Positions 19,922-29,381 of a stretch of 64,000 nt of DNA are shown piece by piece; within the stretch, counting starts at the first letter, position 1, and the number at the start of each line of letters is the position of its first letter. Both the position numbers and the translations under genes were made by a program. The stretch comes from Sphingomonadales bacterium (GTDB taxonomy: Bacteria; Pseudomonadota; Alphaproteobacteria; Sphingomonadales; Sphingomonadaceae), in contig SEFZ01000011.1 in NCBI GenBank assembly GCA_004173185.1, positions 62,001-126,000 of the forward strand. The letters run 5' to 3'. Below the pieces are notes generated by a model. That model searched no databases, was not told where the DNA came from, and saw nothing but the letters and a program-made list of their open reading frames with translations.

Positions 19922-21823
19922 ATGAACAAGCCGAGTTTGCGGGCGCGTCTGCGCTATCAGTTCGACAAGAGCATGGCCGGGGGAACGATCGCGCTGATCG
20001 GATGGCTGGGGCTCGTATCGCTCGGCATGATCCTGGCCGCCGCGCTGGTGCTCGCGCTCAGCGGCATCGCGCCGCCGGATAGCGGCCCGATCGATTTCAT
20101 CGAGGCGCTGTGGGAAGCCGGGATGCGCGCGATGGACGCGGGCACAGTGGGTGGCGACACGGGCTGGCCCTTCCGCATCATCATGCTGCTGGTCACGCTC
20201 GGCGGTCTTTTCGTGGTTTCGGCGCTGATCGGCGTGCTCAATTCGGGGCTGGAGGCGCGGCTCGATCAGCTGCGCAAGGGCCGTTCGCTCGTGCTCGAGA
20301 CCGAGCATACGATCATCTATAACTGGTCGCCCTCGATCTTTGACATCATCTCCGAACTCGTCATCGCGAATGAGAGCCGCCACAAGCCACGGATCGTCAT
20401 CATGTCCGACAAGGACAAGGTGGAGATGGAGGATGAGATCGCGGCCAAGGTGCCCGATCTGAAGAACACCCGCATCATCTGCCGCAGTGGCGATCCGACC
20501 GATCTGTACGACATCGGCATCGTCAATCCGCAGACCTGCCGCTCGATCATCGTGGTCTCGCCCGGGGATGATGGTGAGGATGCGGATTCGCGCGTGATCA
20601 AGACGATCCTGGCTTTGGTTAACGATCCCAATCGTCGCGCCGAACCCTATCAGATTGCCGCCGAAATCCGCGAAGAGGGTAATGCCGAGATCGCCCGCGT
20701 GGTGGGCGGCAGCGAAGTCCAGCTGGTGCTGGCCGACGATCTGATCGCCCGTATCGTGGTGCAATCGACTCGCCAGCCGGGGCTGAGCGCAGTCTTCACC
20801 GAATTGCTCGATTTCGACGGGTGCGAGATTTACGCGCTCCCGCAGCCCGGCCTCACCGGCAAGACCTTTGGCGAAGCGATCCTTGCCTATGAAAGCTGCG
20901 CGCTGATCGGCCTGTGCGGCGAGGATGGCGTGGTCGCGCTCAATCCGCCGATGGACACCCGGATTACTGCCGGCATGCAGGCGATCCTGATCGCCGAGGA
21001 TGACGACAAGATCGCGCTGGCCGAGCGTCCGAAGGGGGCAGGGGCCAAGCCGCCGCGCCTGAAGAAAGCGCCCGCGCCCAAGCCCGAGCGCACGCTGTTG
21101 CTCGGCTGGAACCGCCGCGGGCCGATCATTGCCGACGAGCTATCGCGCTATGTTGCGCCCGGCTCGCTACTCACCATCGCGGCTGACACGCCCGAGATCG
21201 AACTCGACATTGCGGGCATCAAGCTCTCCCGCGAGAATCTCACGGTCGAGCTCGAACGGATCGACACCAGCCGTGCCGCTGCGATCGCGGCGCTCGATCC
21301 GGCGCGCTACGACAGCATCCTCGTGCTGGGCTATAGCGACCATATGGCGCCGCAGGCCGCCGATACCCGCACGCTGGTGACGCTGCTGCATCTGCGCGGT
21401 CTTGGCGAAAAGGAAATCGAGGGGCTGAGCGTGGTCAGCGAGATGATCGACGTGCGCAATCGCGCGCTCGCCGAAGTCACGCGGGTCAATGATTTCGTGG
21501 TCAGCAACAAGCTGGTCAGCCTGATGCTCGCGCAAGCCTCGGAGAACGAGCATCTCGAAGCGATCTTCAAGGACCTGCTCGATGAGGATGGCTCGGAAAT
21601 CTGCCTGCTCGCAGCCGAGCGCTATGTCGCTCTGGGTGAGCCGGTCGATTTCTATGACGTCACCGAAGCCTGCCGCGCCCGTGGCGAAGTCGCGATCGGC
21701 TATCACCGGCTTGCCGGCGGCGGCGAGCGCAGCGATCTGGGCGGGATCGTGGTCAACCCGTCAAAGACCGAGAAGCTGAACTACCAGGCGGGCGACCGTA
21801 TCATTGTGCTGACTAAGGGGTAA
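19922..21823 (+). CDS. CASTOR/POLLUX-type ion channel with RCK (TrkA-N) domains
   Basis: 633 residues. A hydrophobic segment at about 20-49 (GTIALIGWLGLVSLGMILAAALVLAL) is followed by an amphipathic pore-like stretch (IDFIEALWEAGMRAMDAGTVGGDTGW). A second membrane helix lies at about 79-107 (FRIIMLLVTLGGLFVVSALIGVL). The remaining 500 residues form two RCK-like Rossmann halves (HTIIYNWSPSIFDIISELV...; RTLLLGWNRRGPIIADELS...) joined by a Pro/Lys/Ala linker (AKPPRLKKAPAPKPE). This architecture matches CASTOR/POLLUX/SYM8, known from legume nuclear calcium signalling and with bacterial homologues, including in alphaproteobacteria. It would conduct cations across the inner membrane under cytoplasmic control. 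Ion selectivity unknown. Confidence 0.85.
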   Translation: MNKPSLRARLRYQFDKSMAGGTIALIGWLGLVSLGMILAAALVLALSGIAPPDSGPIDFIEALWEAGMRAMDAGTVGGDTGWPFRIIMLLVTLGGLFVVSALIGVLNSGLEARLDQLRKGRSLVLETEHTIIYNWSPSIFDIISELVIANESRHKPRIVIMSDKDKVEMEDEIAAKVPDLKNTRIICRSGDPTDLYDIGIVNPQTCRSIIVVSPGDDGEDADSRVIKTILALVNDPNRRAEPYQIAAEIREEGNAEIARVVGGSEVQLVLADDLIARIVVQSTRQPGLSAVFTELLDFDGCEIYALPQPGLTGKTFGEAILAYESCALIGLCGEDGVVALNPPMDTRITAGMQAILIAEDDDKIALAERPKGAGAKPPRLKKAPAPKPERTLLLGWNRRGPIIADELSRYVAPGSLLTIAADTPEIELDIAGIKLSRENLTVELERIDTSRAAAIAALDPARYDSILVLGYSDHMAPQAADTRTLVTLLHLRGLGEKEIEGLSVVSEMIDVRNRALAEVTRVNDFVVSNKLVSLMLAQASENEHLEAIFKDLLDEDGSEICLLAAERYVALGEPVDFYDVTEACRARGEVAIGYHRLAGGGERSDLGGIVVNPSKTEKLNYQAGDRIIVLTKG

Positions 21824-21831
21824 CTGCCATT

Positions 21832-21859
21832 GTCACCCCGGCATTTCGGCCGGGGTGAC
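21832..21859. repeat. REP-like hairpin, family A (copy 2)
   Basis: Perfect 11-bp stem GTCACCCCGGC/GCCGGGGTGAC with loop ATTTCG, between the convergent channel and MetA-type transporter genes. It probably doubles as a terminator. Confidence 0.85.
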
Positions 21860-21868
21860 GGGTAAGCG

Positions 21869-22681
21869 TCAGAAGCGCCGCGCCACGCCCACATAAACTT
21901 CCAGATCCGCGCTGGCATCGTTCAGGCCGGCCACCGCGCCGATATCGAACTGCAACCCATCCTGCGGAGCCCAGGCGAAGGACAGGCTCGCCAGCTTTTC
22001 GGTCGAGTGCCCGCTCGGGTCTTCGTCTCGCGTCGCCTGAAATTCCAGCGCCGCGCCCAGCGTCTCGGTCAGCGATGCGCTCAGGCCGATCACACTGCCA
22101 TAGGCCGCGTGCCGTCCACGGCGGTCGCCGTCGGTAGCGGCTTCGATGCTTGGCGAAAGCCCGATCGCGATACCGTCCGAAAGCTCGAAGCTGATCGGCA
22201 CGACCAGTCCGGCGCTCCAGTCGCCCGCGCCGATTGTCGCGCCGCCCGTGGGGAGCGAGGCATAGGGCATGAGCGCGACCGAAACGCCCGACCCATCCGG
22301 GTTCCTCAAATTCTGGCGGAGCGCCACCGATACATCGCCGGTGCCGCTGCTCTTGCCGATCGCCCCGGTCAATTTATCGCGGGCGCGGACATGGCCGAAC
22401 GCGGTCCAGCCGGCCTGGACCTCCAGCGTATCGGTCAGGCCGAGCCGCACGAGCAGATCGCCTGCCACCAGCGTGTCGGTGCGCGTCGCGGAGTCGCGCT
22501 CCAGCGTCCAATCCACACCGCCCAGTTCGACCGCGACCCGGGCCTTGTCCATCGTGCAGGCAGGCGTGCCGAGTCCCGGCCGGTCGGCGCAAAAGGGGCG
22601 CACATCCTGCGCCTGCGCCACGCCAATCCCACCCCCGCCGCACGCCAGCAGTACCGCCGCGCGCACCAAATATTTCCGCAT
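21869..22681 (-). CDS. Outer-membrane transporter, phenol MetA-pathway family
   Basis: 270 residues with a Sec signal peptide (MRKYLVRAAVLLACGGGGIGVAQA|Q). The mature part alternates hydrophobic and polar residues as in a small beta-barrel (GVSVALMPYASLPTG; AGLVVPISFELSDGIAIGLSPSIEA) and ends with VYVGVARRF, a terminal aromatic. The repeated pattern and ADRPGLGTPACTMDK opening fit the putative MetA-pathway-of-phenol-degradation family (PF13557), which is assumed to transport small hydrophobic compounds. No degradation genes are adjacent, so the substrate is open. Monocistronic, divergent from guaB. Confidence 0.75.
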   Translation of the reverse strand: MRKYLVRAAVLLACGGGGIGVAQAQDVRPFCADRPGLGTPACTMDKARVAVELGGVDWTLERDSATRTDTLVAGDLLVRLGLTDTLEVQAGWTAFGHVRARDKLTGAIGKSSGTGDVSVALRQNLRNPDGSGVSVALMPYASLPTGGATIGAGDWSAGLVVPISFELSDGIAIGLSPSIEAATDGDRRGRHAAYGSVIGLSASLTETLGAALEFQATRDEDPSGHSTEKLASLSFAWAPQDGLQFDIGAVAGLNDASADLEVYVGVARRF

Positions 22682-22778
22682 GAACCAATCCCCCCTGGCC
22701 CATAGCTAACACGGTATATCGCACGACACACTGTGCGCTTTGTGACCCCGCAGGGACTGAATAACGATCCGCCCCTAG

Positions 22779-24299
<1,521 letters not shown>

Positions 24300-24314
24300 G
24301 GCCAGGCGCTGGCG

Positions 24315-24677
24315 ATGATGAAACCCGCCACGCCTATCCTCTTCGTTCGCGACGTAACCGCCGCCGCTGCATTCTATCGCGACAAACTCGGCTTCACGGT
24401 CGATTTCCTCCACGGCAGCCCGCCTTTTTATGGTGCGGTGTCGCGGGGTGAGGCTTGTCTGCATCTGCGCTTCGTGGGGCAGCCCAATTTCGCGGCGCTG
24501 GCGGAGGCGGAGGAGTCGCTGATTCTCGCGACGATCGAAGTCAGCGATGTGGCTGCGTTGTTCGCCGAGTTTAGCGGGGTGGATATGCCGCAGGCTTTGG
24601 TCACGCAGGATTGGGGCGGCACCGATTTCCACGTCCGCGATCCCGACGGGAATGTGATAAGCTTCGTCCAGTTCTGA
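24315..24677 (+). CDS. VOC (glyoxalase/bleomycin-resistance) superfamily protein
   Basis: 120 residues, one VOC module. Two beta-alpha-beta-beta-beta units are visible: ATPILFVRDVTAAAAFYRDKLGFTVDF and a C-terminal TDFHVRDPDGNVISFVQF, the classical VOC ending with the metal-region Asp/Gly. It lies 15 bp downstream of guaB on the same strand and may be co-transcribed. VOC proteins include dioxygenases, isomerases and antibiotic-binding proteins; this one lacks features that decide among them. Start could be the first or second of two adjacent ATGs. Confidence 0.85.
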   Translation: MMKPATPILFVRDVTAAAAFYRDKLGFTVDFLHGSPPFYGAVSRGEACLHLRFVGQPNFAALAEAEESLILATIEVSDVAALFAEFSGVDMPQALVTQDWGGTDFHVRDPDGNVISFVQF

Positions 24678-24790
24678 GGGGACGACCACGCCGCCAGAGG
24701 CGAAATGTCTCCACGCCGCCGGGCGTAGCGAAATGCGTTGCAGCGTCACAACGCTTCCCATGCGGGGCTAGCTCTGCTCTAGCCGCAGCC

Positions 24791-25975
24791 ATGACACCCG
24801 CAGCACGTACTCAGGCCGCCATCGAATTGCTCGACCGGATCATCGCCGCCGCCCGCGATCAGGGCGCGGCAGCCGACACGCTGATCGCGCGCTGGTTCGC
24901 CGAGCGCCGTTATGCCGGCTCCAAGGACCGCCGCGCGATCCGCGAACTGGTCTATGATGCGATCCGCATGTTTGGAAAACCGCCCGAAAGCGGCCGCGCT
25001 GCGATACTGTCGCTGGCGAAGGACCGGCCCGAGATGGCCGAGTGGTTCGATGGCTCGCCTTATGGCCCCGCCGCGATCGAGCCCGATGAGCCGGTCGCCA
25101 AGCCCGCCTTCGCGCATGACTGGTTGATCAAGGCGCTGCGTGCGTCGGACATCGGCATCGAAGAACAGGCCGCGCTGCTCCAGCGCGCGCCGCTCGATGT
25201 CCGCGTAAACAGTCTCAAGGCCGATGCCGACGCCGTGCTCGCCACGATCGAGGGCGCGGAGCCGATCCCGTTCACGACCGACGGCCTCCGCCTGCCCAGC
25301 GACGCGCCGGTCGAGCAATTGCCTTCGTTCCGCGACGGCGAGATCGAAGTGCAGGATGCCGGCAGCCAGATCGTCAGTCTCGCCAGCGGCGTGCGGCGCG
25401 GGCAGCATGTCATCGATCTGTGCGCAGGCGGTGGCGGCAAGACGCTGGCGTTGGCTGCGATGATGGCGAACCATGGCAGCATCCTCGCTTGTGACGTCGA
25501 TCGTGGCCGCCTCCAGCGCCTGCCGCCGCGTGCCGAGCGGGCAGGGGTCACCATTGCGGAAACCCGGCTTCTCAATCCCAAGCAGGAGGATAGCCAGCTT
25601 GCCGATCAGGCGGGCCGAGCCGATGTCGTGCTGATCGATGCGCCTTGCTCGGGCACCGGCACCTGGCGCCGCAACCCGGAGGCACGCTGGCGGCTTACCC
25701 CGCATCGGCTGGCCCAGTTGGGCGAGACCCAGCGCTATCTGATGCGGATGGCGGCCGAACTGGTCCGCCCCGGCGGGCATCTGGTGTATATCGTCTGCTC
25801 GGTGCTGGACGATGAGGGCGCGAACCAGGTCGATGCGTTTCTCAAGGCCTATCCCGGCTGGACCGCCGAGCCGCTGGCACCCGGCGCGGGCACCCCGCGC
25901 GGCGCAGGGCTTCGCCTCACCCCGCTGGGGGACTCGACCGACGGCTTTTTTGTCGCGAAGATGCGGCGGCCATGA
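24791..25975 (+). CDS. RsmB/NOP family RNA (cytosine-5) methyltransferase
   Basis: 394 residues from ATG 24791. The N-terminal NusB-like helical domain (residues 1-70, IARWFAERRYAGSKDRRAIRELVYDAIR) is followed by a NOP2/Sun catalytic domain. There the SAM-binding loop is VIDLCAGGGGKTLALA near residue 215, motif IV is DAPCSGTGTWRRNPEARW, and motif VI VYIVCSVLDDEG carries the second conserved Cys. It methylates C5 of cytosine in rRNA or tRNA. The NusB-like half supports RsmB-like identity, but sphingomonads often have more than one paralogue, so the gene name is not given. The next gene starts within a few bases. Confidence 0.9.
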   Translation: MTPAARTQAAIELLDRIIAAARDQGAAADTLIARWFAERRYAGSKDRRAIRELVYDAIRMFGKPPESGRAAILSLAKDRPEMAEWFDGSPYGPAAIEPDEPVAKPAFAHDWLIKALRASDIGIEEQAALLQRAPLDVRVNSLKADADAVLATIEGAEPIPFTTDGLRLPSDAPVEQLPSFRDGEIEVQDAGSQIVSLASGVRRGQHVIDLCAGGGGKTLALAAMMANHGSILACDVDRGRLQRLPPRAERAGVTIAETRLLNPKQEDSQLADQAGRADVVLIDAPCSGTGTWRRNPEARWRLTPHRLAQLGETQRYLMRMAAELVRPGGHLVYIVCSVLDDEGANQVDAFLKAYPGWTAEPLAPGAGTPRGAGLRLTPLGDSTDGFFVAKMRRP

Positions 25976-26007
25976 TAGCCACAAAGGCCAGTTTCTCGGA
26001 GTTATCG

Positions 26008-26511
26008 ATGCGCGTTACCGCGATTTCTGCTGCTGCTGCCCTGTTGCTCCTCTCGGTTTCGACCTCGCTGATGGCACAGCGCCCGGATGCCCAGATCGAT
26101 CCGCGCTCGCTGGCGCTGCTGCAGGAAGGCCGCGCCGCACAGGCTGCCGGCAATATCGACGGCGCCACCGATGCGCTGGAAAGCGCGCTCGCGGTCGATC
26201 CGCGCAACCGTCAGGCATTCGTGCTGCTCGCCGAGATCGCCCGCGGCCGCGATCTGCCCGGCAAGGCGATCCGCCTCTACCGGGAAGCGCTGCTGCTGGA
26301 GCCCAACGATCTCGCGGCGCTGCGCGGACAGGGTGAAGCGATGGTCAGCAAGGGCGCGATGGAGAAGGCCAAGGCCAATCTCGCCAAGATCAAGACGATC
26401 TGCACCACGGGCTGCAACGACGCCAATGTGCTTGCCGCTGCGATCGACAAGGGGCCGCCCGTTACGGTGACGGCATCAGCCGAGAAGCCCGCGGAGCCGG
26501 CCAAGCCCTGA
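26008..26511 (+). CDS. Secreted TPR protein
   Basis: 167 residues from ATG 26008, which has GGAGTTATCG as RBS and begins a signal peptide (MRVTAISAAAALLLLSVSTSLMA|Q). An upstream ATG at 25972 overlaps the previous stop (ATGA) but would bury the signal sequence. At least two TPR units follow (LLQEGRAAQAAGNIDGATDALESALAVDP; AFVLLAEIARGRDLPGKAIRLYREALLLEP). A CTTGC pair of cysteines near residue 132 could form a disulfide in the periplasm. It probably acts as a periplasmic adaptor. It marks the left edge of the cassette-like array. Confidence 0.8.
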   Translation: MRVTAISAAAALLLLSVSTSLMAQRPDAQIDPRSLALLQEGRAAQAAGNIDGATDALESALAVDPRNRQAFVLLAEIARGRDLPGKAIRLYREALLLEPNDLAALRGQGEAMVSKGAMEKAKANLAKIKTICTTGCNDANVLAAAIDKGPPVTVTASAEKPAEPAKP

Positions 26512-26721
26512 AGCTGTCGCGCAACTGCTTGCGCCGCAGCGTAGGGGAAGGGCGGGCCAAAGCCGCTGTTTCACGGTCTCGCGGCGCGAATGTTCCCCAA
26601 TGTTCGCACTGACCATGGGGGGGCGGAGCGACGATTTCAAAGAGCAGGTGGCAGAGCCACCAGAGCATGTCGCTCTTAGCCAAGCAGGCGAAATCCTACT
26701 TTGCAAGGTGATGCTTGGCGG

Positions 26722-26750
26722 ATTCTGGGTGGGAAGCGGTCATTCCTGCT
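26722..26750 (+). repeat. GGGT-core palindromic repeat, copy a
   Basis: ATTCTGGGTGGGAAGCGGTC followed by ATT matches the family consensus GTCCGCAATTGGGTGGAAAGCGGACATT except at its 5' arm. It lies 15-20 bp beyond the 3' end of the minus-strand gene at 26765. Confidence 0.65.
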
Positions 26751-26764
26751 CGCCAGTTTCAACG

Positions 26765-27295
26765 CTACCAACCTAGACGGTGGCGCGTCCGCTGCCACCA
26801 TGAGCCCTGCCCCGAAGAGGCCGCTGCCAAGAGTCGCTTCGCTTGCGTTGCGGTGACACCAAGCAGAAGCGCGATCTCCTCCACAGAGATGTCGGGCCGT
26901 TCCTTCCGCAAGTGTTCTGCAGTCCAGACCAGCGACGGAGAGAGTCGCTCTAAGAAGACGCAGGGTCGAATGCGCAAGGCGTGCCCTGTTTTAAGCACGC
27001 GCTCGTAGCTGAGAAACTCAATCGGCCATTCGGCATCGACAGAAATGCGGTTGGCCTCATCGACGGTCAACCGCCGTAGAAAGTGCTCATCGAAGATGCG
27101 CTCTTCCTGAGCAATCATCCAGTGTTGAGCGCAGGCGCGGCACTGAGAAAGGTGTAGCCACCAAGCACCTCCGCCATGATCGACGAGATTCTCGATAGTC
27201 GAGAACACTCTCTCGTCGAGACCGTCGCCGCCCATTGGAACTGCGGCTAAGTCAGGCAGGGATGCGCAACGGCAAGAGCTTGCGGCTTCATTCAT
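26765..27295 (-). CDS. Hypothetical Cys/His-containing protein with C-terminal helix-turn-helix-like segment
   Basis: 176 residues from ATG 27295 (ORF open further upstream). I do not recognise the family. Visible features are an N-terminal Cys-x-Cys (SSCRCASL), an HLSQCRACAQHW motif near residue 50 that, with nearby His, resembles a small zinc knuckle or anti-sigma-like finger, and a C-terminal ISVEEIALLLGVTATQAKRLL that looks like a helix-turn-helix. A regulatory or adaptor role is conceivable but unproven. The gene is bounded on both sides by copies a and b of the GGGT-core repeat and is transcribed opposite to its neighbour. No strong RBS was found for the chosen start. Confidence 0.55.
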   Translation of the reverse strand: MNEAASSCRCASLPDLAAVPMGGDGLDERVFSTIENLVDHGGGAWWLHLSQCRACAQHWMIAQEERIFDEHFLRRLTVDEANRISVDAEWPIEFLSYERVLKTGHALRIRPCVFLERLSPSLVWTAEHLRKERPDISVEEIALLLGVTATQAKRLLAAASSGQGSWWQRTRHRLGW

Positions 27296-27320
27296 CAAAG
27301 CATGATGCGGCCAAGGGTGA

Positions 27321-27350
27321 ACGTCCGCAACTGGGTGGGAAGCGGCCAGC
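27321..27350 (+). repeat. GGGT-core palindromic repeat, copy b
   Basis: ACGTCCGCAACTGGGTGGGA then AGCGGCC; arms GTCCGC and GCGGCC are nearly complementary. It separates the divergent genes 26765-27295 (-) and 27393-27809 (+). Confidence 0.75.
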
Positions 27351-27392
27351 CTGCTTTCTGGCGGCGGGCACCATTTCATGTGAAAAGGTGGT

Positions 27393-27809
27393 ATGGGCAT
27401 CTTGTATAAATCCGCCGCCACTATTGGCTTCTATGGTGATGATCTCGACCCGGCAGAGGTTACAGCGGCGTTGGGTGCCGAGCCTACCGTGGGGGTGCGT
27501 AAGGGCGGCCAATGGGAAACCAAGCTAGGAGCGATAAAAGTAGCGGTGACGGGATCGTGGCGCATGAAAGCTGAGCGTTGCGAGCCGGGTGATCTGGACG
27601 GCCAAATCAACGGCTTGCTCGATGGCTTATCGAATGACCTCGTTGCATGGCGGTCTTTTTCACAGCGATACCGTGGCCGGGCTTTCTGTGGACTGTTCCT
27701 CGACAGCGGAAACGAAGGTCTGACATTGCGCGCCGAAACGCTGTTGCGTTTAGGAGAGCGCGGGCTGCTGATCGACTTGGACATCTACGGCTTGGACCAG
27801 CCTGACTAA
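27393..27809 (+). CDS. DUF4279 family protein
   Basis: 138 residues, small and soluble. The sequence follows the DUF4279 pattern: N-terminal ATIGFYGDDLDPAEVTAALG and an early KGGQW segment. A central GSWRMKAE strand is followed by LDGQINGLLDGLSNDLVAW, FCGLFLDSGNEGLTLRAETL and the closing LLIDLDIYG. DUF4279 proteins have no established activity, and many occur as isolated genes in variable regions. This copy is bounded by repeats b and c, with repeat c beginning at its stop codon. The start is well defined by a GGTGG stretch eight bases upstream. Confidence 0.8.
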   Translation: MGILYKSAATIGFYGDDLDPAEVTAALGAEPTVGVRKGGQWETKLGAIKVAVTGSWRMKAERCEPGDLDGQINGLLDGLSNDLVAWRSFSQRYRGRAFCGLFLDSGNEGLTLRAETLLRLGERGLLIDLDIYGLDQPD

Positions 27810-27838
27810 CGGCCGCAAATGGGTCGAATGCGGACACG
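27808..27838 (+). repeat. GGGT-core palindromic repeat, copy c
   Basis: AACGGCCGCAAATGGGTCGA then ATGCGGACACG. It starts within the stop codon of the DUF4279 gene and ends just before the 3' end of the minus-strand gene at 27842. Confidence 0.75.
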
Positions 27839-27841
27839 CGG

Positions 27842-28147
27842 TCACATTCCGCCTGTGTAGAAAATAAGGTCCGGAGGCATTAGGACAAGCATAATAGCGC
27901 CGACACAACCGGTTGCACCTGCCCACCCATTACGCAGTGATGCTCCAAGGAGCGCAAGTGATAGCAGCGCCATGCCGAGTGGGATGTGCAAATAATAGTT
28001 TCGTTGCCCGCTATTGGGAAAGCCGGGCACGTTCTGCGCCGCTATGTCGGACATCACGTCAAAGCCGCGCAGCGCGAGATAGCCCCATGCAAGCGATGCC
28101 AGTAAGATTGGCAGGCGGGACAACAACATGCCTCCAAGCCTAATCAT
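27842..28147 (-). CDS. Small hypothetical membrane protein
   Basis: 101 residues from ATG 28147 (GGTTGG just upstream). Three hydrophobic segments are visible: LLSRLPILLASLAWGYLAL, LHIPLGMALLSLALLGASL and ATGCVGAIMLVLMPPDLIF. The linker after the first segment contains VPGFPNSGQRNYYLH. No family recognised. The longer ORF in the track (to 28336) runs through two repeat copies and is not a credible N-terminus. It is bounded by repeats c and d1. Confidence 0.6.
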   Translation of the reverse strand: MIRLGGMLLSRLPILLASLAWGYLALRGFDVMSDIAAQNVPGFPNSGQRNYYLHIPLGMALLSLALLGASLRNGWAGATGCVGAIMLVLMPPDLIFYTGGM

Positions 28148-28161
28148 CCAACCGCATCGCC

Positions 28162-28200
28162 ACAACGTCCGCAATTGGGTCGCTACTGGCGTGACCGCTG
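28162..28200 (+). repeat. GGGT-core palindromic repeat, copy d1
   Basis: ACAACGTCCGCAATTGGGTC then GCTACTGGCGTGACC, upstream of the minus-strand membrane-protein gene ending at 27842. Confidence 0.65.
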
Positions 28201-28220
28201 TTGGTCGCCCTGCCATGACG

Positions 28221-28255
28221 CCCAACGGCGTCAAATGGGTGGACAACGGACGTTC
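28221..28255 (+). repeat. GGGT-core palindromic repeat, copy d2
   Basis: CCCAACGGCGTCAAATGGGT then GGACAACGGACGTT. AACG/CGTT ends are complementary. It lies 36 bp before the start of the small + strand gene at 28292. Confidence 0.7.
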
Positions 28256-28291
28256 GTGGTGAAGATTAGAGACACGGCTCGGAGCGTGACG

Positions 28292-28585
28292 ATGCGGCAG
28301 AACGACAGCCTTATGACGGTGATGGCATGGCAGCAAACATCGCGCTTCGTAGTCTTGGGCCTGCTGTTTCTCAGCGGCTGCCAGTTCCTTGCCGCTGCCT
28401 TGGTATATCGCACCGTCGGCAGAAGCGAGACCGATACGCTGATCTTTGCCGGTTGCCTCATGATGGCCGGGTTCGCTTTCGCCCTTGGCTTGGCGTTCAG
28501 AAAGTCAGGGGCGCCCACTTGGAAGCACAAGTTGGCGGTCGCCGTCGTAGCGCTGCCAGCGGCGATAAGTTTGCTTTTACGCTAA
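28292..28585 (+). CDS. Small hypothetical membrane protein
   Basis: 97 residues from ATG 28292, with GGAG seven bases upstream. Three hydrophobic helices: FVVLGLLFLSGCQFLAAALVY, LIFAGCLMMAGFAFALGLAF and LAVAVVALPAAISLLL. A Ser/Gly-Cys motif (LLFLSGCQ) after the first hydrophobic run could be mistaken for a lipobox, but it lies inside a longer membrane helix. No family recognised. Repeat d2 precedes it, and repeat e begins at its stop codon. Confidence 0.6.
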   Translation: MRQNDSLMTVMAWQQTSRFVVLGLLFLSGCQFLAAALVYRTVGRSETDTLIFAGCLMMAGFAFALGLAFRKSGAPTWKHKLAVAVVALPAAISLLLR

Positions 28586-28613
28586 AGACCGCAATTGGGT
28601 TTTTACCGGCCCG
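28584..28613 (+). repeat. GGGT-core palindromic repeat, copy e
   Basis: AAAGACCGCAATTGGGTTTT then TACCGGCCCG, overlapping the stop codon of the small membrane-protein gene at 28292-28585. Confidence 0.7.
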
Positions 28614-28645
28614 GCGTCTTTTGGCGCAGCAGATCGAGGGCCGCA

Positions 28646-28688
28646 AAGGCTGAAATTGGGTGAAATGCCGACATTGGCATGCCCAACG
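28646..28688 (+). repeat. GGGT-core palindromic repeat, copy f
   Basis: AAGGCTGAAATTGGGTGAAA then TGCCGACATTGG; the 5' CCGC arm is lost. It ends directly at the 3' end of the minus-strand gene at 28689, with GCCCAACGTTATGCC at the junction. Confidence 0.65.
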
Positions 28689-29330
28689 TTATGCCGCTGC
28701 TGTTCGACGCCAGCGTTCGTTTATCATTGCCCAGATAGCTGCGCCAGCTAACAAGAGAATCCCAGCGCACAACGCTATCATTTGTCCGATAGCGTTGCTT
28801 TCCATTAGACCGGGCGCACCAGCCGCCGATATAACCAAGTGTGGTTGCGCCGATTGAAGCGATGACGCCCGACCTATCGAGCGGACGTCCAGGTGGTAGG
28901 TTTCTCCGGTGGCGAGGCGAATGTGTGCGCCCACCCAAGTATAGGTATCCGCACCTTCATATTGGCCGCCTGCCAGCGAAGTGGACGGGGTGATTTCACC
29001 GGTTAAGTTGCGCCCGTTTGACGACGCTTTGAGCGCTAAAACCACTGGCCAAGGCGAGGCTGGAGTTTTGCACTCCGCCTTCTGCATCGCGTCTACAGAC
29101 ACCGTGCAGGGATACATCCGTTCTGCCGTCTCCCGGTTCATCCTGACGCCAATTGCGTACGTTTCCGTGTATCCGGCCTGAAACGTTACCTGCTTTGTCG
29201 TCCCAGGCGTGAGATCGAATGGCCCGAAATCAATCACGGGGTTAGGACGAAGCGCCACTACCAAGTTTAGCAGCACGGCCAATCCGATTAAACCTAGCGG
29301 ACCAAGTTTGCGCAAAAGACGCGTTTTCAT
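28689..29330 (-). CDS. Hypothetical membrane-anchored protein
   Basis: 213 residues. The N-terminal helix (GPLGLIGLAVLLNLVVAL) and a C-terminal helix (AIGQMIALCAGILLLAGAAIWAMI) flank a soluble beta-rich domain of about 150 residues. That domain contains two cysteines (YPCTVS, AECKTP) that could form a disulfide, and would be periplasmic if the N-terminal helix is an anchor. A basic tail (NERWRRTAAA) would be cytoplasmic. No family recognised. It is the last unit of the repeat-bounded array, between copies f and g, upstream of rsmA on the same strand. Confidence 0.6.
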   Translation of the reverse strand: MKTRLLRKLGPLGLIGLAVLLNLVVALRPNPVIDFGPFDLTPGTTKQVTFQAGYTETYAIGVRMNRETAERMYPCTVSVDAMQKAECKTPASPWPVVLALKASSNGRNLTGEITPSTSLAGGQYEGADTYTWVGAHIRLATGETYHLDVRSIGRASSLQSAQPHLVISAAGAPGLMESNAIGQMIALCAGILLLAGAAIWAMINERWRRTAAA

Positions 29331-29352
29331 CCCTACGGTCTAAAGGCGGACG

Positions 29353-29381
29353 GAGTGTCCGCAAGTGGGTCGTGAGCCGCC
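29353..29381 (+). repeat. GGGT-core palindromic repeat, copy g
   Basis: GAGTGTCCGCAAGTGGGTCG then TGAGCCGCC, between the hypothetical gene at 28689-29330 and rsmA. It is the right edge of the array. Confidence 0.7.
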
